Positions 11,156 to 21,228 of a stretch of 64,000 nt of DNA are shown in pieces. The stretch's first letter is position 1. Every line of letters starts with the position of its first letter. The notes below the pieces were generated by a model. That model ran no database searches, was not told the origin of the DNA, and saw nothing but the letters and a program-made list of their open reading frames with translations. Source of the stretch: Haliclona indistincta (Eukaryota; Porifera; Demospongiae; Haplosclerida; Chalinidae); the NCBI GenBank assembly GCA_964017065.1, contig OZ024791.1, positions 1,920,430 through 1,984,429 of the forward strand, in the 5' to 3' direction. A program made the position numbers and the translations under genes.

Positions 11156-11732
11156 ACGTACTGGGTCACCATCTTAATTTTCGTCGGCAAGCAAGCAGTC
11201 CCAGCGACTTTCATAGACTTCCTACAAGCGCTTACACTTCAGCGTCACTTAGAGATAGTTAAAATGCTGTAGAAATGTATAACAGCAGAGATATGTGCGA
11301 AAACACATTTTCACACATGAGTAGCCGCCATCTTAATTTGAGGTCATCCTACATATCATTGCCGATCGGCAATGATAGTAGGGATAACCTAGCTCGCAAC
11401 AAAAATAAGAATAACAGTACCATAACAAAAATAAGAAAAACAGTTGTCATTGTGATTTCCTTTTCTGTTGACCTAAAATCAACTATAATTATATTGAACT
11501 AACGACTGAATTAAATTTGATCTTAGTACCATATTTCTTCAATTAAACACTGGGTTCAAATAGTTGCCGAGTCTCTAATAAACACTTGGTACGAAATAAT
11601 TAAGTAAGCGACTCATTGCAGTTCACAAACAGTAGTGCAAAGTAGCAAAAAGTATAGTGCTTTATGTAGTACAAATTGTCTTAAATTGGGGTCACCCCTA
11701 CATGTCATTGCCAAGTGGCAGTGTCAATAAGT
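11156..11732. other. AT-rich non-coding stretch
   Basis: Contains a short perfect palindrome, tcattgccgatcggcaatga, at about 11357-11376 and a related catgtcattgccaagtggca block at about 11701-11721. Otherwise no features were recognised. Confidence 0.4.
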
Positions 11733-11996
11733 AGACCCTCGCTAATCCGAACACCTTGGTACCTAGCCGGCCTAGCTGCTGATGTGTGAGCAGATGGCTG
11801 GGAGAGGGTCTGAAACAGGGTAGGAAGAGGTCTAATTATTCATTTTTTTTCTTTATACAAGTTTGTACACAGTTCAAGACAGGAAATGAATGAGCATGTA
11901 CAGGGTGAGAAACCAACTAGCGGAATGCTAATACGAGTGGTGAAACCCAAAAAAATTAATAAATAGTAACTAAACTAGTACATTCATGGAATGGCA

Positions 11997-12790
11997 GGGG
12001 CGAGCCTGAGCATTGATATAATTTAGCCTTGTTAGTGTATAACATAATACTTATTATTATATTTGCACCGGGTTAGTCTATGTGGTGAGTCCAGATTTTA
12101 GTAGATAAGTCTGTATTATGTGAACACCAGTTTCACCACAGATTTTTGTGCTATAATGTTAATATTTAACCGGCGCTAATGGGTTTGTTGATGGTGAATA
12201 GAATCGAATCAGTGCAGATATGGTGCACTTTCTCCAACTATCTCTTGCTGAGTGTGTTCCTTGCCTATAGGCGTCATGGGAACAATGTACCGGGAGATGT
12301 GATGAATAGGGCATGGTTCCTCGGTCTCCTCACTCACTGCAGGCTCTACTGCTATCACACACGAGCTCATTAGACGTACCTAAGTTACTGTTTGCTCTGT
12401 TGTAGCTACTGCTTTCCGCCGGCGTCTCCGGTAGGCCCTTTGATATTCCTTTAGTCGCTCCAGTCGTCCGCTTCCACGTTGATTGGGTGACTCTGCCTCT
12501 TGTCGTCGCTTTCTGGTAGCGGCCTTGTCGTGTAAAGTTGTTGCTTTTTAGGTGTCTCTGATCTCTGTTGTTGTCGTCCCTGAGTCATTTGCATCATTGC
12601 CAGAATGCCAGGTATCTTGTTTGAAACCAAGCGCCAATTATAATGTGCGCACGTGCTAAAAAGGGCGTTTCCTAGTTATCGGGAACATTTAAAACGACAA
12701 ACGCTACCCCGTGACAGATTGATAGATACATTCCCCGCCACGTGGGCCATTGTGCCAATCAATGTGGGGCTCGCTCAGGCTCGCCCCAAT
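11997..12790. mobile_element. Nested element bounded by inverted ggggcgagcctgagcg repeats
   Basis: A ggggcgagcctgagca block at the left and its inverse, tcgctcaggctcgcccc, at the right bound about 790 bp inside the larger element. The same terminal motif bounds 39767-40412 and recurs at 40441. On the - strand at about 12417-12530 there is a basic heptad-like stretch (SGRLERLKEYQRAYRRRRR), a motif often seen in N-terminal parts of transposon helicase proteins. Here it is only a fragment. Confidence 0.45.
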
Positions 12791-12977
12791 AAGTTGAGGA
12801 GCAAGTGAGCTGAAATAAGACAAGATAAAACTGTTTCTGTGTTATAAAGGAATATGAGAAATGGCTTTTTTAAATGAACAGGATGAGGTCGCTAACACAC
12901 AATGAAGAGGGAGGCAGTTCAAAATGGGGACACAACTGAGCTTAAAGGAAGACCGATGTGACTCAGTTTTAATAGAT

Positions 12978-13125
12978 GGACCGTAATAAAGAGGGCGAGA
13001 GTTAGTGTGCCGGAGATTAGGCAAACTAACTCTCGCCCTCTTTATTACGCCCTCTTTATTACCGCCCTCTTTATTACGCCCTCTCTATTACTCTCGCCCT
13101 CTTTATTACTAACTCTCACTAACTC
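12978..13125. repeat. Palindromic and tandem CCCTCTTTATTACG repeats
   Basis: A segment gtaataaagagggcgagagt is followed about 20 bp later by its inverse, then by about four direct repeats of ccctctttattacg with small variations. It could form a strong hairpin. No gene is seen. Confidence 0.7.
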
Positions 13126-14700
13126 TCTCGATTAGGCACACTTCATAATAGTCACGTGACAATTTTTGATTCCATTTGGCAAAATTTGCATTCTAGTGCT
13201 CAAAATTATGTGGAAGATAGGTACTGCAGCTTTACTGGATTGCTGTAATGAAGAAAATGTGAACAGAGCTTAATTTTTAATTTTTACAGTATTCTACTAC
13301 ATTGTTTCTACTTCAACTAACCTGGCAGTAGTTGCATAACTAGAATAAAATTATACGAGCGAGAATTTAGAGCTGTGCCAGTAAATTCTGTGCTATTCTC
13401 TTGTCTATGCTCGTACTGACATGACAGACAAAAGAAAACATTAGAATACTATATTATTGTCTCTTGTAGGCCTGCTGTATAGCCCTGTGGTGTGTGTGAG
13501 GTAAGCAAAACCACGGCAAAACACGCAACCAATTGCACTGCACATCAGAGAGCTAGTTGACATTCTTATTGTCTGATTCAGCCATAAACTATCTCTACAC
13601 ATGCAATATGCAAGAATAGACTCAAAAGTCGGCTACAAACAGGAATGTATTTTACAGTACATTGCACTGTTATTATAGATGCGGAGACAATTAAGACGCT
13701 AAAACTCTGCACAGTGCTTGCTCATCCTTGCATGCAGGTGACTCAACCATCAGTGGTGATGGCTGAGAAGTATTCATCCTCTTCGTCGCTTATTCGGACA
13801 TCTGCAGCCACCTACAATTCGACGTAAAAATGGCTCGCTAGCATCATAAACTCAGGTTGACATTTTCCTGCTGAGGGTATACCTGGTCATGATTTGTAAC
13901 TAATAAAGCAGCCGTTAGGTGCTGCTCTTGCTAGATATCAGCTCACAAAGATTTGGTTGAGATATCCAATAATTAAGAAAACGCTGAGTCAGCAATTATT
14001 AGGCACCAGTGATCCTGTGTCTACCCCCTGGAAACACATTATAGTGATTCTATTATTATTAATTTGTGAAGCAATTAACAGTAGCTATAGTCTATACATG
14101 TTTTCGGTCTGTACATGTTGGTTGGCACCTAGTTTTGCAAAAGATTGCGTTGCTGAAGGGTTAGCCCAAATTCGAGACACCAACAATGCAGCGATGCAGG
14201 ATTAGCAAGTTAGACTGCTCCAGATGACCCAGTATCTTGTATCACGGTCGCTACCGACCAAATATGTAATTTTATTCAGTGAAAATGGGCGTAATAATCG
14301 ATCTTTTATTGTCTCTGAACGAGGTGCTGGTTCACACCAAAAACATGTATTGTAGTGACTACATTTCTTGTACTCTGCAGTACAAACTCTACTATCACTG
14401 ATCCTGGATAGTAGAATTCATGACTGCCCATTTGGCAATCTTTGATGACTGAATAATGTTCATGCTAGACCCTCTCCCAGCCATCTGCCCACACACTAAG
14501 AGAGTCAGCAGCTAGACTATTTTGGTACCCCGCAAACATAAACTGTTCGAATTTGTTTGGACTAGTGAACAATGCGAACATTAGCAAGGGTTCAGACCAA
14601 CGAGGTTCGGATTAGCGAGGGTCCATTGTACTGTGCATCCCTAATATCTTTTACTAAAATTCAGCAAACATAAATTTAAATTTTTAATGACTTTACTTAC

Positions 14701-15609
14701 ATGACATTGGATATGCTCCTTGATGGCAAAGGCAGTTGGCCTAGGCTGTTGCTCTTTATTAAGGCACTGCAGCACAAGAGAGAAAAGTGGATGGACTTGC
14801 AAGTGTTCATAAAGCTGGCAAACACCTGCATCATCACTGACAATATCACCCCAAAATATGGGAAGTGTTGTTGTGATCGGCTGTTGAAGAATTACACGAC
14901 CCATTAACAAACCGAAGCAAAGCACATCAACTTTGGCATTCCATTCTAAGGTTTTTTCCTCATAAGCAAGATAATCAACTATCAAAGGTTGAACCAGGGT
15001 TGATCTGCCGGCATTTACTAAGCTAACAATACCAGCATCAGCTATTTTGGAGCGTAAAAGGTTACCGGAGCTTTCTTCAAAGATCATAACATTCGCCGCA
15101 GTCAAGTTAAGGTGAAGCACAGGTGGTTTCTGGTCATGCAGATACTCCAGCCCGCTTGCAACATTCTCCAATATAGTGACTTTGTCGACCTCACTCCTAT
15201 TTTTCAAAAGAAAGTGATCGAGCGGCACCCATCCGATTACTCCCTCGTACACAAGTGTAGGCAGATACGATAAGCTGTCCGAGAAAAAAACACCTTGCAT
15301 TTGTAGAATATTTGTGTGACGGAGAGAGAAGAGCTGTTCGGCGATTCTCGGAAACTTCTCAAGCGTGGCCTTCCTTGTACCCGCGTCAGAGAGCGCATCT
15401 TCGGAAAGTTTCCTACCAACGTACGCAGTTTTGTTCTTGTCTGTGAGTTTTTTCACGACACCAAATCTTTCGGAATTGCATCTAACGATTGGCGTGGAAT
15501 CTTCGACTTCTTTTAGGTTGTGCATCTGAGCACGGGCCAAATTCTTCTGAAGAGGAGAAGCCCATATCCAGGACCAAAAGTAGTTTGATAGCGACCCAGG
15601 CTGTGCCAT
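14701..15609 (-). CDS. Pseudokinase exon of a kinase-GTPase-type gene, 3' exon missing
   Basis: The start codon at 15609 opens a 303-codon exon ending at a perfect donor (GTAAGT) at 14700, in phase 0, as in genes A and B. Unspliced, it would read a few more codons to a stop at 14641. The N-terminus is Trp-rich (NYFWSWIWASP), like that of B. The fold follows a protein kinase, but the catalytic HRD is HLN (LHLNLTAANV) and DFG is DAG, so phosphotransfer is unlikely. Neighbour: the GTPase gene at 15862-16899 lies 252 bp upstream on the same strand. The GTPase exon expected downstream is absent. Transposon sequence begins at about 14632, and nothing like a GTPase follows it down to the NLR gene. 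Confidence 0.8.
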
Positions 15610-15861
15610 ATTGTCAGGCTTCTGTCCTATATCTTTTAGTGACTATACTCACGAATGATATTCGTTTATAGCAAAGAAACAAAAAATCCCAAATAAGGTA
15701 TGAGTATTAGCTAGCCGGCTCGCGCCTGTACGCCCATTTTAGTTGTACTTTTGAACTTGCGGTGAATCTGTTTTATGAGCACTGCGAGCATCATACTTTA
15801 TAAATTATTAATAATAATTATTATTGTTAATTAGTCAACAAAAACTAGTATGTTCTTATTA

Positions 15862-16899
15862 TTAAGGGTAATGGTGTGAGCGGTTCTTTTGCTTTTTCTG
15901 TGCAAGAGCTGTCAACGATGTGTATACAAAAGTAGCCCCACCAATAGCTCCAGCTACTCCACCAGCAGCAGCTACAACTGGGCTAAACATTGCACCGGCA
16001 GCTACACCAACACCTGCTCCAATACCAGCACCAACTCCAGTAGATACTTTAACACATGGTGCTGAACTTGTTATAAAACCAACAAGTCCCCCTAAAGAAC
16101 GTAGTTCTTTTGTCTCATAAGATTGAGAAGAACCCAAATTTTGTAATACAATGCCTAAAGCATTATTGCCCAATTTTCTGTTCACACCCATCATGAAGGT
16201 TAGGAGCCAGTTTTTATCACAAGGAATACTCCACGGATTGGGGGAGTACAGGGTTGGCTTGTTGTAACCAATTGGCACTAGTGGAATCCCGACGACAACA
16301 TCTTCTGGTATGCCGGCTTTATACAATCGTGATCGAAACTCTGATTTCCAATCCTGTGCTCGTTTAACCAGCCAGCTTTCTTTGCTAGAATCGTCAGCTT
16401 GATAGCTAGGAGGACAAGTGACAAGGTTGGCGAACGTGAGTGCGACAACAGTTTTGTTCCAAAAGCCAACTCCCAAACTCTGTGAAATGAGATTGATGTT
16501 CTCTACGTCAATCTGTTCTAGGCGGACAGCATCCATTCTCATACAGTAGATCACGACGTCACACTGGCCAACCTTTTCTTTTAGAGTAGTTAAAAAATTG
16601 CCTTCAAAATTGCCCTTTAAACCGGGAGAATCGCATATTTTGACATCTAACCCTTGATGGTTTGTTGAGTAATAGAGAAACTCCATCGAATCATCGTCCA
16701 ACCCACTCGACTCTGTCCCTACGACTTCTTTTGAAATAGCATTGGCCAGTGCTGTTTTGCCGACTCCTGCTCTACCAGCAATAACGATAGAGACAGTCAC
16801 GGTTGCCGGGTCTGGCGTATCGACTAGGTTAAAACGGTTGTTGTTCTTGTTTCCGACATCAACATATGACGTGGTATGTTCCATATCTTCAGCATTCAA
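15862..16899 (-). CDS. Stand-alone AIG1/Toc-like GTPase with glycine-rich C-terminus (C-type, third copy)
   Basis: Single exon of 345 residues. P-loop GRAGVGKTA, switch-II motif DSPGL and the family's VALTFAN in the guanine-specificity position are all visible. The C-terminus (about residue 285 onward) is rich in Gly and Ala (STGVGAGIGAGVGVAAGAMF), a glycine-zipper-like hydrophobic stretch that could insert into or pack on membranes, then a short basic tail. The central domain is almost identical to C (24237) and C' (47898) even at synonymous sites, while the N-terminal 40 residues and the segment before the glycine-rich tail differ, suggesting gene conversion. AIG1/GIMAP relatives act in immune-cell survival and membrane scaffolds; the function here is unknown. 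Confidence 0.85.
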   Translation of the reverse strand: MNAEDMEHTTSYVDVGNKNNNRFNLVDTPDPATVTVSIVIAGRAGVGKTALANAISKEVVGTESSGLDDDSMEFLYYSTNHQGLDVKICDSPGLKGNFEGNFLTTLKEKVGQCDVVIYCMRMDAVRLEQIDVENINLISQSLGVGFWNKTVVALTFANLVTCPPSYQADDSSKESWLVKRAQDWKSEFRSRLYKAGIPEDVVVGIPLVPIGYNKPTLYSPNPWSIPCDKNWLLTFMMGVNRKLGNNALGIVLQNLGSSQSYETKELRSLGGLVGFITSSAPCVKVSTGVGAGIGAGVGVAAGAMFSPVVAAAGGVAGAIGGATFVYTSLTALAQKKQKNRSHHYP

Positions 16900-17039
16900 A
16901 TACCGGTTTCGAGATTTAGCCTTGGTGAAAATGTTTGCAACAGTGATTTGTGCCGGCGCGAATGCTCAGAGTCGGTGACGTAACGTTAGGGAGTCACGCC
17001 CTCGAAACGCTTCGCGCGCAGTGATCTGCTCAAACATAG

Positions 17040-18130
17040 ATCAAATGGCTCGAGCACCCACCCGCATCCTCCTTAGAAAAAAATTTGCTATGCAAACAAT
17101 TGGAAATTCAAAACTGTCAATAAATCACATGTCTATGTGTCTCAGTGCTCTTAGCCTTTAAAGCCATGCACAATGTAATATGTTGCCTGCATGCAGACAT
17201 CCTCTGCCGACCCAGAAGCCTATAGGAATAGCAAAAGAAATACCCCAGAACTATTATGCTGGTCCTTTGGTCTTATTGTTGGCTATTTTGTAGATCTGAG
17301 CACCACTGACTGTAAACAGTTGTTGTGTTTGACTACAGGGCTATGCATGGCATGGATGCATCAACATAGAAATTAGATAACTATTAACCTCTTAGTCGCT
17401 TGTGACTATGAGTCTATAGACGGTGCGAATTTGCTCGTAGTCACAAGTGGCACTTGAGACAAAGGTGATTATGACTGTGCAGATGACTCTTAGTACGTGG
17501 CATGATAGCAGGTGTTTGATACGGTCAAGGAATCAATGCTTGTATGACCAAAAATGCATTGTCACAGTCGATCAGTGCACGGCATAAAATGAATGTTCAA
17601 CTGCATCTGTATGAACTTTTAGTTCATAAAAGATCTTATTAGCAATTAGTTCGTGAGGTTGCACGAGCATGCATGCTCTTTCCTGCCCTTGGTTTTTTGC
17701 ACTGGTTGAATGGAGATGCAATCAAGCTAAAAATAATTTTCTACAAGCATTGACGTCTTGCCAGCTAATCTCAGAAAGTACAGTTCGCATATTCCATCAC
17801 ATTTGCTTGGTTTGGGACTTGCCTGTCATTCTTCCTGTTGAGATCTATTCAGGGGAAAATATCTTCTAAAGGAAGCCGGATCAGTTCTTGGCGATTTGCC
17901 ATTTTTGAAGCTGGCTGTCTCAGCTGTATTTCTCTATCATAACAATTATTATTATTGTTTACAATGACAGTGCTCTGTATATTACATTATACAATGTCCC
18001 AGCAGAAGGTGACCTTACAGGAGTCATGCAACCTGAAAACTATGACAAAATTCCTTTCTCATATGATGCTAGTATTCATGGACAATGAATTCGTTTGTTA
18101 TCAAGCGGGAACAGCATTTATTGAGTGATA
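17040..18130. repeat. Duplicated upstream region of gene A, copy 1
   Basis: The first half (from tggctcgagcacccacccgc) is matched at 37551-37991. The second half (gatcagtgcacggcataaaa, then the tttcctgcccttggtttttt block) is matched at 27430-28030 and 38900-39560. The block always precedes an A-type gene or pseudogene, so it marks the left part of the duplicated unit. No coding exon was recognised in it. Confidence 0.85.
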
Positions 18131-18274
18131 AATTTTTATGGTGGCGCCGCGATGTCGCCGGTGCACTCCGTTTGAATCCCATTAAGGGCAGACATTCAAC
18201 TAGGGTCAAAGGTCATCGCGCGTGTTCGTGTGCGCGCGCGTACAGAATTACTATAAAGGCTTGTTTGTAGCACT

Positions 18275-18453
18275 ACAGTTGTTTGCGAAGATCTTGCATA
18301 ACGGAAGCGAAAGCGGAAGTGTGACGCTGACCAATCAAATTCACTATTCGTCACGTGTACAGCTTCAGTTAGTCACGCCTACGTGCGTTTGATTGGCCAA
18401 CGTCATACTTCCGCTTTCGCTTCCGTTATGCAATATCTTAGCAAACAACTGTA
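18275..18453. repeat. Nested inverted repeat
   Basis: Begins acagttgtttgcgaagat and closes with its inverse. The arms include cataacggaagcgaaagcgg and a ccaatcaaa/ttgattgg pair. Confidence 0.75.
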
Positions 18454-18464
18454 TCCGTTCAGTT

Positions 18465-18533
18465 GGTTCGGTGGCGCAGCGGTTTAGTATGGTGGCTTGT
18501 GATGCAGTCGGTCGGGGTTCGATTCTTGCAGAA
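18465..18533 (+). mobile_element. tRNA-derived SINE head
   Basis: Has RNA polymerase III box A (tggcgcagcgg, 18472-18482) and box B (ggttcgattct, 18516-18526) spaced as in a tRNA. The arms do not form a clean cloverleaf, and the sequence runs into a T-rich segment and GC-rich tandem repeats. Related heads are at 29778-29849 and, inverted and interrupted, at about 28420-28620. A functional tRNA gene is unlikely. Confidence 0.6.
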
Positions 18534-18569
18534 TGCATGTTTTTATTTATTTATAAAAGTTAACTTTTT

Positions 18570-18760
18570 AGCTCCATCCTTAGTGAGGCCTGTTTATGAC
18601 GACTCTCCCGACGATCCTTAGGCTTACTAAGGGCCGAAGGCCCGGTTTAGGATGACCCTCCCGACGATCCTTAGTTAGGAAGACCCTATCCCGACGATCC
18701 TTAGTTAGGAAGACACTCCTGACGATCCTTAGTTAGTTAGGAAGACCCTCTCTACTTTAG
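18570..18760. repeat. GC-rich minisatellite, about 50-bp unit
   Basis: Repeats of gacgatccttag with gggccgaaggccc hairpins and gaccctcccgac. The same unit occurs at 28152-28345 (inverted) and 29915-30125. Each unit carries a self-complementary gggcc/ggccc core. Confidence 0.8.
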
Positions 18761-18858
18761 CTACAAACAAGCCTTTATAGTAGTTCTGTACGCGCGCGAT
18801 GACCTTTGACCCTAGTTGAATGTCTGCCCTTAACGGGATTCCTTCGAATCGCGTGATG

Positions 18859-19006
18859 GATGGAATGTTCGCGATGAATAAAATTATAATGAGAAAAACG
18901 CGCTATGACGAGGATTCATTCGTCAACCCTGTCCAACAGTAGGCAATCCCCATGCAGTCACCTCGTCATAGCGCGTTTTCTCATTATATTCAGCGAACAT
19001 TCCATC
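18859..19006. mobile_element. Palindromic MITE just upstream of gene A
   Basis: The arms gatggaatgttcgcg and aacgcgctatgacgagg are mirrored as cctcgtcatagcgcgtt and cgaacattccatc. It ends 112 bp before the start codon of A. A related copy lies at the same place before A2 (about 30245-30460) and before the truncated A3 (39590-39725), so the insertion predates the duplications and may contribute to the promoter. Confidence 0.75.
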
Positions 19007-19118
19007 GCCTCCGTCGTGAAACCAAGTATATGTGTATATTTAATAGGCCTATACACGCGCTAGTATTAAAACCCGAATCCGGCGTACTTAACAGCTAGGA
19101 GCTCTTACTACTGCAACT

Positions 19119-21044
19119 ATGGGAGTTAACCTTTCAACTCAACTGAAAGATCTTACTTTGGATCATGTAGAAATTCAGGAGAAATTAGGTGAAGGCACTT
19201 TTGGATTGGTAAACGCCGTGACTTTCAAGCAAAGGGATGGGTCGTTCGCTCTGGGAGTAGGGAAGCAGTTGGTAGGTGGAACAGTCAACCAAGAAATGGG
19301 AGACAAAATAAAACTTCTATTCCAACTAGACCACAGCAACATCGCACAACTGTATGGACTATACTTTGTGTCGCCTACTGCCCTTCCTGTACTAGTTACG
19401 GAGCGCCTGCAGATCCCTTTGGAAAACTACCTGCAGACGAGATCGTCAGACGACGGCGTAGACAAGCTGCACATTTTAAACAACGTGGCTTCTGCAATAG
19501 TGTATCTCCACAGCCAACAACCATCAATAGTGCACGGTCATCTCACGTCCCACAACGTTCTTGTCATGGAGATTAACTCGAAGGTGATAGCCAAGATCAC
19601 CGACACTGGACTTCCCGCCCTGTTACAAGTCACACCCCAGGACTATGCTCAAAGATGCCCAAGTGCTCGCGTGTACCTGCCACCAGAAGCATTAGCCGGA
19701 GATGTTTGTCTTTTTCCAGCTGCAGACGTGTTTGCATTTGGAGTTCTGATGGTACGTGTGCTTTTGCACCGTATACAACTCCCTGAAACAACTCCTGTTT
19801 TCGAACTCAACTCTGGCAAAATGGTGCTTGCTGCCGAAGCACAAGAATCTTCTTACATAGTTTCCTTATTATCAAGCCATCCTCAGTATTCTCTGTTGCA
19901 GAAGTGCCTTTCCAAGTCATTGAATCTACGCCCTGAAGCATCTGAATTGCAAGAGGCACTTCAAATTGAGCAGGTTAGACAATAGCTGCTACTATGCTTA
20001 TGGCTGTATATACATGTCTTTGTGATACAGTGTACTTCAAAGCTGAAGACATGGCATGAGGAAACAACAGAAGAGGCCGAGGAATGGATCGATAAGATCA
20101 ACTCTCTCTCTATCATGGTCACCGGACGAACAGGTTCTGGCAAAACATCGCTAATCAATGGGCTTGTTGGAGAGAAGGTTGGAATTGAAGGGAAAGAACT
20201 GACTCCAGAAACCAGGAATGTGATGACTGTTAAAGAAGAACTGAATGGAGTATTGGTCACAATTTGGGATACACCAGGCTTGCAAGATGGCACTTCGCAT
20301 GAGCAAGAATACCTTCATGACATGAAGACAAAGTGCAAAGGAGCTGACCTTAATATCTATTGCATCAGCATAGCAAACGTGCGTTTTGACGAATCAGATC
20401 TAAGGGCCATTCAACTCTTCACAAGTACATTTGGTGTTTCATTCTGGAACAGAACAGTATTTGTTCTCACTTTTGCTAACCAAGCCATACTTAACTGTCC
20501 AGTGGGAGTCGATGTTGGTACGTGGATTGATTCCAAAGTTGAAGAGTGGAAGAAGGTGTTTCTAGTTGAGCTGAGTAAGCATGGTGTGCCTGAGGTAGTA
20601 AAAAGAAGAATGGTTTTCATCCCAGCTGGCTATCACAGCCCGACAAAATATGCTCCAAATCCTTGGCAGCTACCTGGTATCGATAATTGGTTCCACAACT
20701 TCTGGTATGCATGTGCCTCACAGATGAACCGTGAACATCTTCCAGCCCTAATTAAGATCAACGTGCATCGTTTTAAGAAAGAAGAGGACATTACTGAAGA
20801 TGACCTTCAAAATGAGTCTATCGAAAATCAGCCTATACCAGCATATTCACTAGCAGGCAGTGCTATTGGTGCTTTAGTTGGAGGCCTTGTAGGCTACTAC
20901 TTGCCTTCTTATGGTTTCACCGCAGGCGCTAAACTCGGAGCAAAGTATGGTGCATCTCTTGTTGATATACTTATGGAAATGAAGCAATACGCACTCAAGG
21001 CTAAAGAGCATGCTAGGCAGACTCTCGAGGAGTTCCTACAGTGA
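19119..21044 (+). CDS. Gene A: pseudokinase-AIG1/Toc-like GTPase fusion with C-terminal hydrophobic segment
   Basis: Two exons, 19119-19973 and 20031-21044, joined in phase 0 across a 57-bp intron, give 622 residues. The N-terminus MGVNLST fits the N-myristoylation consensus. Residues about 15-280 form a kinase-like domain: glycine loop GEGTFG (24-29) and lysine K49 are kept, but HRD is HGH (139-141) and DFG is DTG (162-164), so it is predicted catalytically dead, possibly still nucleotide-binding. The second exon carries a P-loop GRTGSGKTS (317-325), DTPGLQDG near 370 and LTFAN in the G4 position, then a Gly-rich hydrophobic segment (AGSAIGALVGGLVGYYLP) and a charged helix. Likely role: a membrane-tethered sensor or scaffold controlled by GTP. 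An immune function is inferred from family and location, not shown. Confidence 0.88.
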
Positions 21045-21228
21045 CAATTAAATGTATGGTTGTTATAATAGCTGATAATAATAGCTTATTATTGGGTACA
21101 TATTAATAGACTTTTAAAAATATTGATTATTGAGATTCACCCTATTATACGGCCGCATGAATCTCGTACATGTACTCCGATGTGTATACATTGTACGTCA
21201 CCTATCCTTAAGTTTAGTAGTAGCAAAC

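Larger units (their letters stand above)
11733..14632. mobile_element. 2.9-kb DNA element with pogo/Tigger-like terminal inverted repeats
   Basis: The outer ends read gaccctcgctaatccgaac at left and its inverted form at right. The inverted homology continues inward for about 80 bp at left and 170 bp at right (ggtacc, then the agatggctgggagagggtct block, inverted at 14463-14530). The gaccctcgctaatccga end resembles Tc1/mariner-pogo (Tigger) elements. No transposase was identified; the interior holds other nested repeats. Its right end lies about 60 bp beyond the splice donor of the pseudokinase exon at 14701-15609. Exact target duplications were not resolved. Confidence 0.55.
18175..18840. mobile_element. 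Foldback element with about 75-100 bp arms
   Basis: The left arm, starting aatcccattaagggcag, is matched inverted by the right arm ending ctgcccttaacgggatt. The arms also share agggtcaaaggtcat and actataaaggcttgtttgta. Inside are a second hairpin (18275-18453), a tRNA-like SINE (18465-18533) and GC-rich tandem repeats (18570-18745), making a nest of elements upstream of gene A. Confidence 0.75.

Noticed and set aside
18465..18533. Functional tRNA gene
   Set aside because: Box A and box B are present, but the arms do not pair as a cloverleaf and related heads are dispersed with a repeat tail, which fits a SINE.
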